Assembly (NCBI GenBank): GCA_003117195.1
Contig: BDSI01000085.1
Location: 427,465 to 491,464 of the forward strand
Reading direction: 5' to 3'
Origin: Eudorina sp. 2006-703-Eu-15
Lineage: Eukaryota > Chlorophyta > Chlorophyceae > Chlamydomonadales > Volvocaceae
DNA: 64,000 nucleotides
Under the pieces are notes generated by a model. The model did no database searches. It saw only the letters and a program-made list of their open reading frames with translations, and was not told the DNA's origin. Positions 55,296 through 64,000 of the stretch are shown piece after piece. Each line of letters starts with the position of its first letter. The first letter of the stretch is position 1. The position numbers and the translations under genes are program-made.

Positions 55296-58200
55296 TCACT
55301 CGGCAAGGATGGAGTGGAACTGCAGCCGCTCCGCGGGTTTCGGAGCCCCCGCCTTGAGGGGCGACAGCGGCGGGGCCAGGGTGGGCAGCGAGGCGCGGTC
55401 GCGGGGCAGCCGCTCCATCCGCCCCACTGCGGGAGGGAGGGAGGGAGGGAGGGAGGGAGGGAGGAGGGAGGGAGGGAGGGAGGGAGGGAGGGAGGGAGGG
55501 AGGGAGGGAGGGAGGGAGGGAGGGAGGAGGGAGGGAGGGAGGGAGGGAGGGAGGGAGGGAGGAGGGAGGGAGGGAGGGAGGGAGGGAGGGAGGGAGGAGG
55601 AGGGAGGGAGGAGGAGGGAGGGAGGGAGGAGGGAGGGAGGGAGGGGAGGGAAAGGAGGGGGGAGGGGATGCGGAGGGGGGCTGGTCAGTCAGTTGGTTGC
55701 GGGGCAGGCAGGGGGCGGCATTTATAGTCCCAAAAATACCCGCACGCGTCAGACCCACCACCCACCCACCCACCCACCCAACCACCACCCACCGCACCCA
55801 CCCACCACCGGGTGGTCCCATGTACATCGAGCTGGACTCTCCGTTTCTCGCGGCTCAGTTTTCTGATACACGCACACACACACTGGCTTTTCTCCTTGCT
55901 AACACACACTGGCTTGCTTGGGGTCGGGCGGGCTTCGTCGCTCAACACACACGGACACGCATACGGGCAAAGCATTTTGGGGCCGCTGCTGGGCCCCTCG
56001 CATGTCACGCACACCTGTTTCTGCCTGCCTAAAACCACAAGGACACACGCGCGCACCCCCTCACCGGTCTCCACCAGTTGCTTCTCGGTGGGCTTCACAT
56101 GCAGCATCGCCGGCGGCGCCTCGTACGACCGGCCGTTGCCCGCCGCCCCCCAGTCCCCCGCCGACGTGAGCGACAGGTTGATGTCCGGCGTGGAAGGCCC
56201 GCCGCCCGTCACCCCCGACGCCGCCGACGCCGCCGCCGCCAGCAACCCGCCTCCGCCTCCGCCACCCCCCTCCATCGCGCCGCGACCGCCCGACGGCCGC
56301 CGGAGGCGCCCGCTGACGAGCGGATCGTGGCGGGGGTCGCCGTACGCCGCCAGCGGGTCCAACTTGGCGCCGGCGGTGCCGGCGGTGACGCTTTGGCTGC
56401 TGCGGGCGGCGGCGGCGGCGCCGGAGGCGCCGCCGCCGCGATTGCTGCCGCCACCGCCGCCGGCGGTGCCGGAGGCGCCGCCGTCGCGCGGCAGCGCGAC
56501 CGACAGGCCCATGGTGAGCGGCGTGACGGGGGCGTGCGCCCCCGCCGCCTCCGCCTGCGCCTGCAGGGCTTTCTTCGCGATCTGCTTCGCGTAGGCCTCC
56601 CGCGTGATGCCGGCGGGGGCGGGCCGCAGCGGGCCGCTCTTGGTGGCGCCGCCGGCCCTGTGTCGTACACCGTACATCGTACACCGAACACATCATCGGG
56701 CGAGCGATGCCGCAGCAGGCAGGTACACGGACAGGCAGGCGGTGTGAGACGCACGTGCAACTCCCCGTATCGCTATACTACAAGGCTTACACCTCCCCGG
56801 GCTCCGCTTCTCCGGTCTTACTTCTTCAACACCGCCATGACGGGCTGCCGGTCACCGACTCCATGGTTTTCTAGGGTTTCGTTGCAGCCCCATTTTTGCA
56901 AGCCCTGGACTTTGAACGCGGTGGGCCCCACCCATCCAACCCCCCACGCACCCAACCACCCACGCACCCACCCGCGCAGCGTGACGCCCCCCGCCGGCAT
57001 CAGCGTCTCCAGCGCCGACGGCTGCGTCTTGGGCTGGATCTTCTTGAAGTCGCTCGCCAGCCGCCTGTCCCTCTCCTTCCGCATCTCCGTGGGGCTCATT
57101 GTGCCGCGACCCCCGCCCAGACCCAACCCGCCGCCCGTCAGCGAGAACCCGCCGCCGCCGCCGGCCCCGCCGGCCGCGGCCGCGGCTTCGCCGCCGGCCC
57201 CGCCGGGGGCTCCGCCGCCGCCACCGGCGGCGGTTCCGCCGCCGGCGCCGCCTCCGGCGGCAGCCGCGGCGGCGGCTGTCCGGCCGCTGGTGGTTCTCCC
57301 CGCCGCGGTGCGGCGCTTGGGGGAGGCTGCCCGGATGGCGTCCTCGGGGCCCGCCACTTTGAACCCGGGGCCGGAGAGGGCCTCCAAGGGGGTCCGCTCG
57401 GGGTCGAACTCGTTCAGGATCACCACCTCACCCTGGGGCGGATGGGCGGGTGGATGGGTGGGTGGGGAGGGAGGGTAACCAAGGGGTGAGAAGCGGCACA
57501 GCGATTCAACGGAAGTGTCTGCGTTGATGTGCGGATGCGGCGCTTGGTGGTGGTGGTGGTGGTGGTGGTGATGATGGTGGTGGTGGTGGTGGTGGTGGTG
57601 ATGATGGTGGTGGTGGTGGTGGTGGTGATGATGGTGGTGGTGGTGGTGGTGGTGGTGGTGGTGATGGTGGTGGTGGTGGTGATGATGGTGGTGGTGGTGG
57701 TGGTGATGATGGTGGTGGTGGTGGTGGTGATGATGTTGTTGTTGGTGGTGGTGATGATGGTGGTGGTGGTGGTGGTGGTGGTGGTGGTGGTGGTGATGAT
57801 GGTGGTGGTGGTGGTGATGATGGTGGTGGTGGTGGTGATGATGGTGGTGGTGGTGGTGGTGATGATGGTGGTGGTGGTGGTGGTGGTGGTGGTAGTGGTC
57901 AACTTTACTTTGTTGACCGGGGTGTGTATTCGCGGAGAGACCCGCCCGACCCAAACCGGGGTGCGTGTGGGGACGTGTGTATGTGTGTGTATGGGGGTGT
58001 GCAACGGTGGCAGCGCGCGACGGGCGGAGGGGGACAACAACAGCAGCTCGGTAGGTGCAGGTGCCGTACATCCTCGTCGCCGTACACCCCTCAGCCGTAC
58101 CTCCTCGTCGCCGTACATCCCCCAGCCCCGTACCTTATGGTCGTACGTGTAGTCCTTGCCCTTGAGCTCCCTCCTCAGGCTGGCCAGCTTGCTCCGCTCC

Positions 58201-59923
58201 TCCGCGTCGCGCTGCTCCAGCTTGCGGCTCATCTCCTCCTGCGTCTTGCGCTGCTGCAGCTCCTGCCGCAGCTGCTCCTCCAGGTGCTCCTGCTCGGGCG
58301 TCAGCACCCGCCGCGTGTCCAACTTGGTCACGTTACGGCGGGAGTTCTGCGGGTTGAGGGAGCGGGTCGAGGTGCCCGTCCCCATCGCCAGCCGGCTGGA
58401 GCCGCCCGCGGCCGTGCCGCGGCCGCCGCCGCCCTCCGCGGTGCCGGGCGCGTAGGCGACGGCGGGGGAGCGCAGGTGCCGGCCGCTGGCGGCGGCGGCG
58501 CCGTCGCGCTCGGCGGCGGGGGCGTCGAGGTCGGCGGCGCCGGCGGCGGCGCTGCCGTTGCTGCGGACTGAGGTGCTGCGGTGCATGCTGGGTTGCTTGT
58601 TGAGGAACTGCGGGGTGGAGGCGGGGGAGGGAGAGGAGGGGGCAGCGGTCCGCGGCGGCGGATGGGTGGGCGGATGGGCAGGTGGGCGGGCGGGCGGGCG
58701 GGTGAGCGGTGGGCGCATGCGTACTGGACACCGGGGGGCGGCTATGGGATGGCCTGGGATGGGATGTGGTATGGGACGTGGGTCAAGGGCCGATGGTTCG
58801 GAGGCCGATGGCCGAGAGGACCCAGCAGCAGCAGCAGCATCCACCCATCCATCCACCCAGACCAGCAGCCCCTGGCCCCTGGTGCCGGGCGGCACAGCAG
58901 CGCCACCCTCCATCGGACAGCTGGCTGGCCGACTGCCTGCCATCGCCGCGGCTACGGCTACGGCCACCGCCGCGGCTGCTGCTGCCGCCGCGGCTGCTGC
59001 TGCTGCTGCTGCCACTGCCCTGCTAGCCACGTATCTGGGGTCTGGGCCCCCAGGCGGTCCCCGACCACCTGAAAGCCTGGGTGCCCTGGGTGCTGATTCC
59101 CCAACGACAATATGGGGTCTGGGTGAGGTCTGGGTGGGGTCTGGGTGGGGTCTGGGTGGGGTGGAGTCTCCCGACTGGGAGGGGACCCCGCACGGGCCAG
59201 CCACCCCGGGGGCCAGGGACCCAGATGGAGGGCGGGGTGCTTGGAAGGCCTCCACAGCTGCAATCGCAGCACGCATCGCAGCGGACGCCCCCTCCCCAGG
59301 GTCCCACAGGGGGAGGCCGCGGGCCAACGGAGGGCCCGCCCGAGGTCCGGCACGCGCCCAAGGCCGCCGGTGCCCTCACCGCGGCGCCAGCCCGGTTGTT
59401 ATATGCTTACATTGCTACGATGGCGTAAGAGGTCCGCCGGGCCTGAAGTCACACGCTGCCCGCACCGCACCTGTTGCATGACCCAGTTCTCCGAGCGCGG
59501 GCTGCTGGTGGAGGTCGTGGGCTGTGTGGACTCCGGCAGGGCCGATCGCAGCCATGAGTCGAAGGAGCAGGGGTCCGGCGGCTTCTCCTGCTCCCAGCTG
59601 CCGTGCTCCAACGAGATGACAGACACGGGGTGGTCCTCGCGAGCTGGGTACTGCATTTCGATCACTTCCAGGCACGTCGCGAGGCATGAGTCGACGGCAT
59701 CGTGGAGGGTCCGCGCGAACGCTTTGTGCTCGTGAATCGATAGGTTGAATTGATGGAGAATCTCCTCCAGACAATCACGTGCTACCCGCTCCGCCTGAGC
59801 ACCAGCCGGCTGGAGTTTCTGCTGCTGAAGCGCGTCATACTCCGGTGTGTCAAAGTTGTTCGTTGTAGCCGGCGGTGGTGGTGAAGCTGATGAATTTGCT
59901 CCTGGCCTCGCCGAGGGAGCCAT
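55296..59923 (-). CDS. Protein resembling C2orf81/DUF4639 with a coiled-coil middle region
   Basis: Five exons, 59923-59471, 58607-58134, 57432-56972, 56657-56065, 55426-55296; all phases agree and the product is 703 residues, with ATG at 59923 and TGA at 55296. Exon 1 reads ARDCLEEILHQFNLSIHEH and, after a helical stretch, ISLEHGSWEQEKPPDPCSFD followed by SWLRSALP. That helix plus WE-x(4)-P-x(3)-DSW arrangement resembles the N-terminal part of animal C2orf81 (DUF4639); this is from memory and tentative. Exon 2 carries a Gln/Glu-rich coiled coil (LTPEQEHLEEQLRQELQQRK) ending LRRELKGKDYTYDHK. It continues in exon 3 as GEVVILNEFDPERTPL and then ERDRRLASDFKKIQPKTQPS, and in exon 4 as REAYAKQIAKKALQAQAEA. 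The last exon ends PAERLQFHSILAE. No enzyme motif or membrane segment is seen; function is unknown. Confidence 0.75.
55431..55660. repeat. (GGGA)n array at a 3' splice site
   Basis: About 55 GGGA units with occasional GGA, starting four bases from the last exon of the DUF4639-like gene. In transcript sense it is (TCCC)n directly before CCCGCAG, so the microsatellite is also the polypyrimidine tract. Confidence 0.95.
55848..56029. repeat. Dispersed intronic repeat, copy 3
   Basis: Begins TCTCGCGGCTCAGTTTTCTG (also seen at 49206-49226 and, less exactly, 15111-15132) and ends GGGCCCCTCGCATGTCACGC then ACACCTG. The segment GCAAAGCATTTTGGGGCCGC at 55967 matches CAAAGCATTTTGGGGCGC in the copy at 19739. 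Confidence 0.6.
57545..57896. repeat. (GTG)n with GAT interruptions
   Basis: GTG trinucleotides broken by GATGATG at irregular intervals, in the intron 57433-58133 of the DUF4639-like gene. The poly-His, poly-Val and poly-Thr open frames are artefacts. Confidence 0.95.
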
Positions 59924-60690
59924 GGTACCTGAAACAGATTTCCTACAAAACGTTGAAATAATCGAACAAAGCGTCTGGGCGCATTCTCTCAACCTAGTCA
60001 ATAATTTTAGGACGTGTAATTTCGGTGCATTTCCATCGACAGTCCATACAGCCCGCAAGGAAAGAAGTTCCCGAAGTACGGAAAGGCACAACCCAACTGC
60101 TCTCGTCAATATAAGTGACATCACTAATACAAAGCTTTAAATGTGAGTATTCGATCCGTCACTTTCTTTGTTGCGGTGACTGACGATTTGAACTGAGGGA
60201 CAGGTGGACGCTGTGACACGCAGTCCTACCCGCTGGAGCCCCAAGGCCAGGGGAGGCGCCGGGGGCCGCTAAGCGGTCTGGGGTGGAGAAGGTCTATGCG
60301 TGCCCGGGTTGGGCCGGTTTGGGGAGGAAGGCTATGCGTGGCAGGGTTGGGGAGGAGGCCTATGCGTGGCCAAAGGCCTATGCGCGGCCGGGTAGGGGCT
60401 GGGCGTGATAGAGGCATCCCACCGAGTAGCACTTCAGAAACAGTGCTCTGCGCACTTACCGGGAGGGAAGGAGACTCGTCATCTTTGTTCCGCCGTGATT
60501 GCCACCCCGCGTGGTTGTGGACTGCTTGTCGAACATCGCTTGGCGCGCATATGTTGCCTCAGCCACACACACACACACCCTCCGCCTACCCCTTCCCCCT
60601 TTCCTTCTGCAGCCTGGGCGACGTCATGGCAGCAGCAGGGTCCATCTCCCTCGCTGACGCGGCAACCCTGGAGGGAAGGACATTCCGGGG

Positions 60691-61786
60691 ATGCGGCAGA
60701 CCCCCGGGCCAGGTGCGGCGGTGGAGGCGGGAGTCCTGCGCACCACGCCCGTGCAGCTGCCTCCGGGCTTGCTGGCTGAGGGGCAAGGTACTGATGCGGC
60801 AGCAGAGCGAGCTGGCACCATTGGGCTGGGCAGTGTGCCGGCCTCTTGTGCAGGACTCGCCTCGGCCCTTGGTGCCGATCATAGGCGGCATCTTGCTGGG
60901 GCGAGTGTCAGGGCTGTGAACTGGCAGGCTGGTGGGCTTGCGTGCTCAGCCGGTGGATTTCACTAACCACCAGGCGCGGGGTGGACGAGACGGGGAAACC
61001 GCGCAGGAGTACCCTCCTGCCGCGTGAGTGATTGGGAGCGCACGCCCGAACGCCCCTGTCCAGGAGGTTAAGTGTGAGCTTGCTACCGTTGTGTGAGAAA
61101 GGTACCGTACGCGTAACAACCCGTGTATGTTGCTGCGATGGTCCCTCCCTGGGGTGGCAGGGGTGGCGCGGTTCCTGGGGTTTCTCCGAAACCCCAGCTT
61201 GCCACCTGTGTGTGCGCGTGTGTGCTTGTAGACGTGACACGTGAGGTGCGGCGTGCGGGGGCGCGCGCGCGAGCAGGCAACCGACAGCCCCTGCGCGTGG
61301 GTGCCGCGTGCACGGTGGGTCGGCGCCGGCGCCGGTAAGGCGCCCACGGCGGCGCGGCCGGGCTGAGCGAACTGGTCAACCATGGGGAGGCCCTGGCGGC
61401 TGGGCTCACTGTTGAGAGCAACTCGGAGCAGGTCGGGGATGCGAGGACAGCCCGCCGGCTCCTCCCTGCCGCCTGCGGGTCCCACCTCGGGTGCACGGGT
61501 TCCTCCTACTACCGTACCCTGGCACGGTTGCGAACAACTCGGAGCATAAAATAAAATATGAAAACATAAAAACATTCAAAATAAAAAGGAGGAAAACATC
61601 AAGAAAATATAAAGAGCAGGAAAACGAGCTGCATCCGCTTTTGCTCCAGGGTGGTGGATCTGCTGGAGGAGCCCGTGCTCCCACGGCGGGTGTACCGGCA
61701 GGGACGTGATCACGTGAACCTCAGGCTGGTCCGTCTGTTGGTGGCGCACCTTGAGGGGTCTGGACACGGGTAGTTGAGAGGGGGCG
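60691..61786 (+). CDS. Possible + strand gene fragment, unrecognised
   Basis: Three stretches look protein-coding by composition. 60691-60966 is an ATG frame ending CSAGGFH. About 61337-61550 reads LSELVNHGEALAAGLTVES and RTARRLLPAACGSHLG. About 61650-61786, after an acceptor-like TTTTGCTCCAG, reads VVDLLEEPVLPRRVYRQGRD and ends LEGSGHG before a TAG. A phase-2 join from CACCTCGG (donor near 61491) to the last stretch is possible. No domain is recognised and the chain is not secure; a decayed mobile element is an alternative. Confidence 0.25.
61546..61626. other. A-rich island
   Basis: About 80 bases, mostly A on the + strand with few C, within DNA otherwise rich in G and C. It might be a retroposon 3' tail or a 3' UTR element. 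Confidence 0.6.
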
Positions 61787-62997
61787 GATGGCGTGGGCGA
61801 GTGATCTGTTGTTGTTGTGTTACATGGTTGGGGGTGCGTAACCCCATACCTGCACATACCCATACGAGCCGGAGGCCCAAGGGCAAACAAAACGCCCAAA
61901 AGCACTGGTTTGCAATACCGCATTAACAGGAGTCGACGAGACTAGCGCCCAAAGGGCACGATAGAATTACGGTGAGCCCACATGCGCTCCAACATCTTGC
62001 GGATGGCGTGGGCGAGTGATCTGACCTGATGGTGTGGAGGGCGACTGGTCTGATATGTCCCGCACGACCGTTGTGCCGCACCGTGGAGCCGTGACGTGAG
62101 AGGTCCTTAGCTGCTCACCCTCGAGCGTCACCTCCTTGGCCCGTGGGGCCCACTTCGACGTGACCCATTCCCGCAACCTCCATTCACCTCCCCCTCCTTC
62201 TCCTCCTCCTCCTCGGTAAACCGAGGGCCGGGGACGACCCGCCCACGCCTCCATTCCTTCACGTCCTCCTCACCGGCCGTACGGGATACGGGATATGTGC
62301 ACTGACGGCTGATTCGGGTGACTACTTGTTGCTTGTGCCCGGCCGCGGATACGGGGTGCCGCCCTGTGTGTGTGGGCATGTTACCCGCGGCGGGTTCGCG
62401 ACGTGTGACCCAGTCCGAGTCCGACGGCGGTCTTCTCCAGGAGTTGACCTTCCCGTCTGCGCCGCGAGAAGTAAGCGCAGCAACCAACGCTACAACGCGC
62501 GGCTGCAGCGCATCATTACGACGAAAACCGGGGCATTGTTTCCTTGACTGGGTGTCGCATTTCGTTGCATGCGGCAGCTGATCGCGGACGGACGCTGATT
62601 CCTGAGGAGGCTGGGAGGCGCGCCCACGTCAAAGTCATCGTAGTTATGGTAAATTGAGAACATTTCCTGCTACGAGTTCGTTCCGCGCAAAAGTCCTGAA
62701 GCGGCAGTCCCGGAGGGTTCAGGTCCTTGACTGCCCGTTTAGGGGCAATGCCCGTGAGTCATCCCATTCTCTCTCGTATCACTGCGGATTTGTACCTGCC
62801 CCGTAAAAATCATTCACGTGCGCGCCGGTACATCACCGTACATGGAGTCCTATTCGTGGCCCAGGCAGGCTATGCCGCAGTACATGTACTCCCGTTGAGG
62901 ACGCACGGATCAGGATGCAGGGATAAGGATCGGTGGACATCGGGCCACTAAGCCAGCAGACGAATTGGGTCATCCTCAGATGCATAAATTGGCGACG

Positions 62998-63057
62998 CAC
63001 GGTCCCGATGCACGGTCCCGATGCACGGTCCCGATGCACGGTCCCGATGCACGGTCC
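62998..63057. repeat. 13-bp tandem repeat
   Basis: About four and a half exact copies of CACGGTCCCGATG. Confidence 0.9.
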
Positions 63058-63235
63058 AAATTTTGAGGCGGATAAAAGTTTTTGGAGGATTGGAAATCGG
63101 CGATGAGAACGAGCGGTCTACAGAACGGCCAAGGTGCGCATGCGCATTTCACCGTACCGTACAAGCCGAGCCCTTCAACGGCGACATTTACCATAATAAA
63201 CTGCTTGACGTCCCTGTGCACATGTACCAAGATAT

Positions 63236-63240
63236 TTACA
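63236..63240 (-). terminator. Candidate TGTAA poly(A) signal
   Basis: TGTAA on the minus strand about 120 bases after the stop at 63358, consistent with the 3' UTR of the gene entering from the right. Confidence 0.4.
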
Positions 63241-63357
63241 TCGCAGCGGCAGGCCTCGAGTGTATTACCGTACCGCATTACAATACCGTATGTTTGGATT
63301 AATGCACGGCCACAAGCTGGTTGTCCTCTGACCTATAACTAGACAAACGCAACAAAA

Positions 63358-63589
63358 TTAATCAAACATCTTGGACTGTTTTAGCAGGTGCTCGGGAACA
63401 AGCTTGGGCGTCACAACGTCGTCGTGCAGGTGTGCCCGTGCACCGCGTTGGAAGGCGATATTGGTACTCAGATATGTGTTTTGATTGCCGGTGGTGTCGC
63501 CTATGTTTGCATTGCTCCGATGTGAACATACTCGTGCAAGGGCTTCCGGGGTAAATGGAGGGGTTCTTTTAATCCCAGCACCATAAACC
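63358..63589 (-). CDS. Terminal exon of an unidentified gene (5' part beyond the window)
   Basis: An acceptor CCGCACAG precedes an open frame entered in phase 2. It reads VYGAGIKRTPPFTPEAL, NIGDTTGNQNTYLSTNIAFQ and HLHDDVVTPKLVPEHL and ends KQSKMFD with TAA: 76 complete residues. In-frame stops lie just upstream of the acceptor, so it must be spliced to an exon further right. Balanced composition without low complexity argues for real coding sequence. I do not recognise the family. Confidence 0.55.
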
Positions 63590-64000
63590 CTGTGCGGACC
63601 CAATTATTCATCTTTTTCTGGGTGTCATAGATGCGCATATACCCCCGTACCCAGATTTGGGGCGCCCGCTCTGATTTCTGTCGCCCAATTGCGTGGTAGG
63701 ACCGTCAGCTGATTCCGCCGATCAGATAAGGCAGGGTGCTTATGCGCGCCAGCCACGAATTCTTGCTTCATGAGTTGTAAACTGCGCTATGGCTCAAGTT
63801 CCCTGGGGATGGGGTCGGCTAGGGTCCTTTCACGGGCAGGTGACAGACGAGAGGGCGCCGCACAGTCATCGCCGCGCCGGTCCTTCCGGCCATCCATTTC
63901 ACCCACCCCCCGTCCACCCTTCCATGCACCCTCCCTGTACTGCCCCTGTACTGCTCCTCACCACCCCTGCCTCTCCTCCTCTCCCCACCCTGGACTGCCT
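63590..64000. other. Probable intron or flanking sequence, nothing recognised
   Basis: No exon of the terminal gene was found here on the minus strand. The last 130 bases are C/T-rich. Confidence 0.4.

Larger units (their letters stand above)
59924..63357. other. Region with possible + strand gene and small repeats
   Basis: It includes the promoter of the DUF4639-like gene (59924-60180), a coding-looking + strand stretch (60691-61786), an A-rich island (61546-61626), an exact 25-bp direct repeat (61784-61808 and 61999-62023), an open minus frame around 61967-62490 with no recognisable product, and a 13-bp tandem repeat (62998-63057). Confidence 0.4.

Noticed and set aside
56818..58152. Poly-His, poly-Val and poly-Thr proteins
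   Set aside because: They translate the (GTG)n repeat in an intron of the DUF4639-like gene.
60946..61575. 209-codon minus-strand open frame
   Set aside because: Overlaps better coding-looking + strand stretches and reads through the A-rich island; no motif seen.

Overview
The window is nuclear DNA of a green alga, most likely a volvocine or other Chlamydomonadales species. The grounds are intron-rich genes with GC-rich exons, consistent GT-AG phase joins, proteins full of Ala/Gly/Pro/Gln runs, introns packed with GT/CA, GA, GGGA and GGGT microsatellites, TGTAA-type candidate poly(A) signals, and protein families that I recognise from Chlamydomonas. The species cannot be named from the sequence. 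Nothing here is prokaryotic: there are no operons, and I saw no tRNA, rRNA or CRISPR.

Layout. On the + strand, 1041-10887 is the 3' part (ten exons) of a multi-pass membrane protein with a GCC2/GCC3-like Cys-rich ectodomain; its third intron here carries an intact 226-bp hAT-type MITE. 10888-17700 is intergenic and repeat-rich. The remaining chromosomal genes I can support are all on the minus strand: a GT49 (LARGE-like) type II glycosyltransferase (17701-26407), a BTB-BACK protein (28373-30912), a YLPM1/ZAP3-like P-loop protein interrupted by an assembly gap (36275-41584), a RING/TRAF-zinc-finger protein that appears joined to a long uncharacterised C-terminal region (43974-53724), a protein resembling C2orf81/DUF4639 (55296-59923), and the last exon of a gene that enters from the right (63358-63589). 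Between the BTB and YLPM1-like genes lies a 5'-truncated, stop-containing non-LTR retrotransposon (about 32684-34630) followed by a second related 3' end.

Exon joins were built by hand. For the five nearly complete genes, splice phase agrees at every sequenced internal junction once two single-base frameshifts are allowed: one missing base in the GT49 gene at 20764-20765 and one extra C in a C6 run of the YLPM1-like gene near 41014-41019. Both sit in otherwise well-conserved or well-formed exons, so assembly indels are at least as likely as real mutations.

The genes do not form a shared pathway. What unites the window is repeat biology: many introns begin with GTGGGTGGG or GTGTGT arrays, one 3' splice site follows 357 bp of (GT)n, and a short dispersed repeat recurs in introns of four genes.
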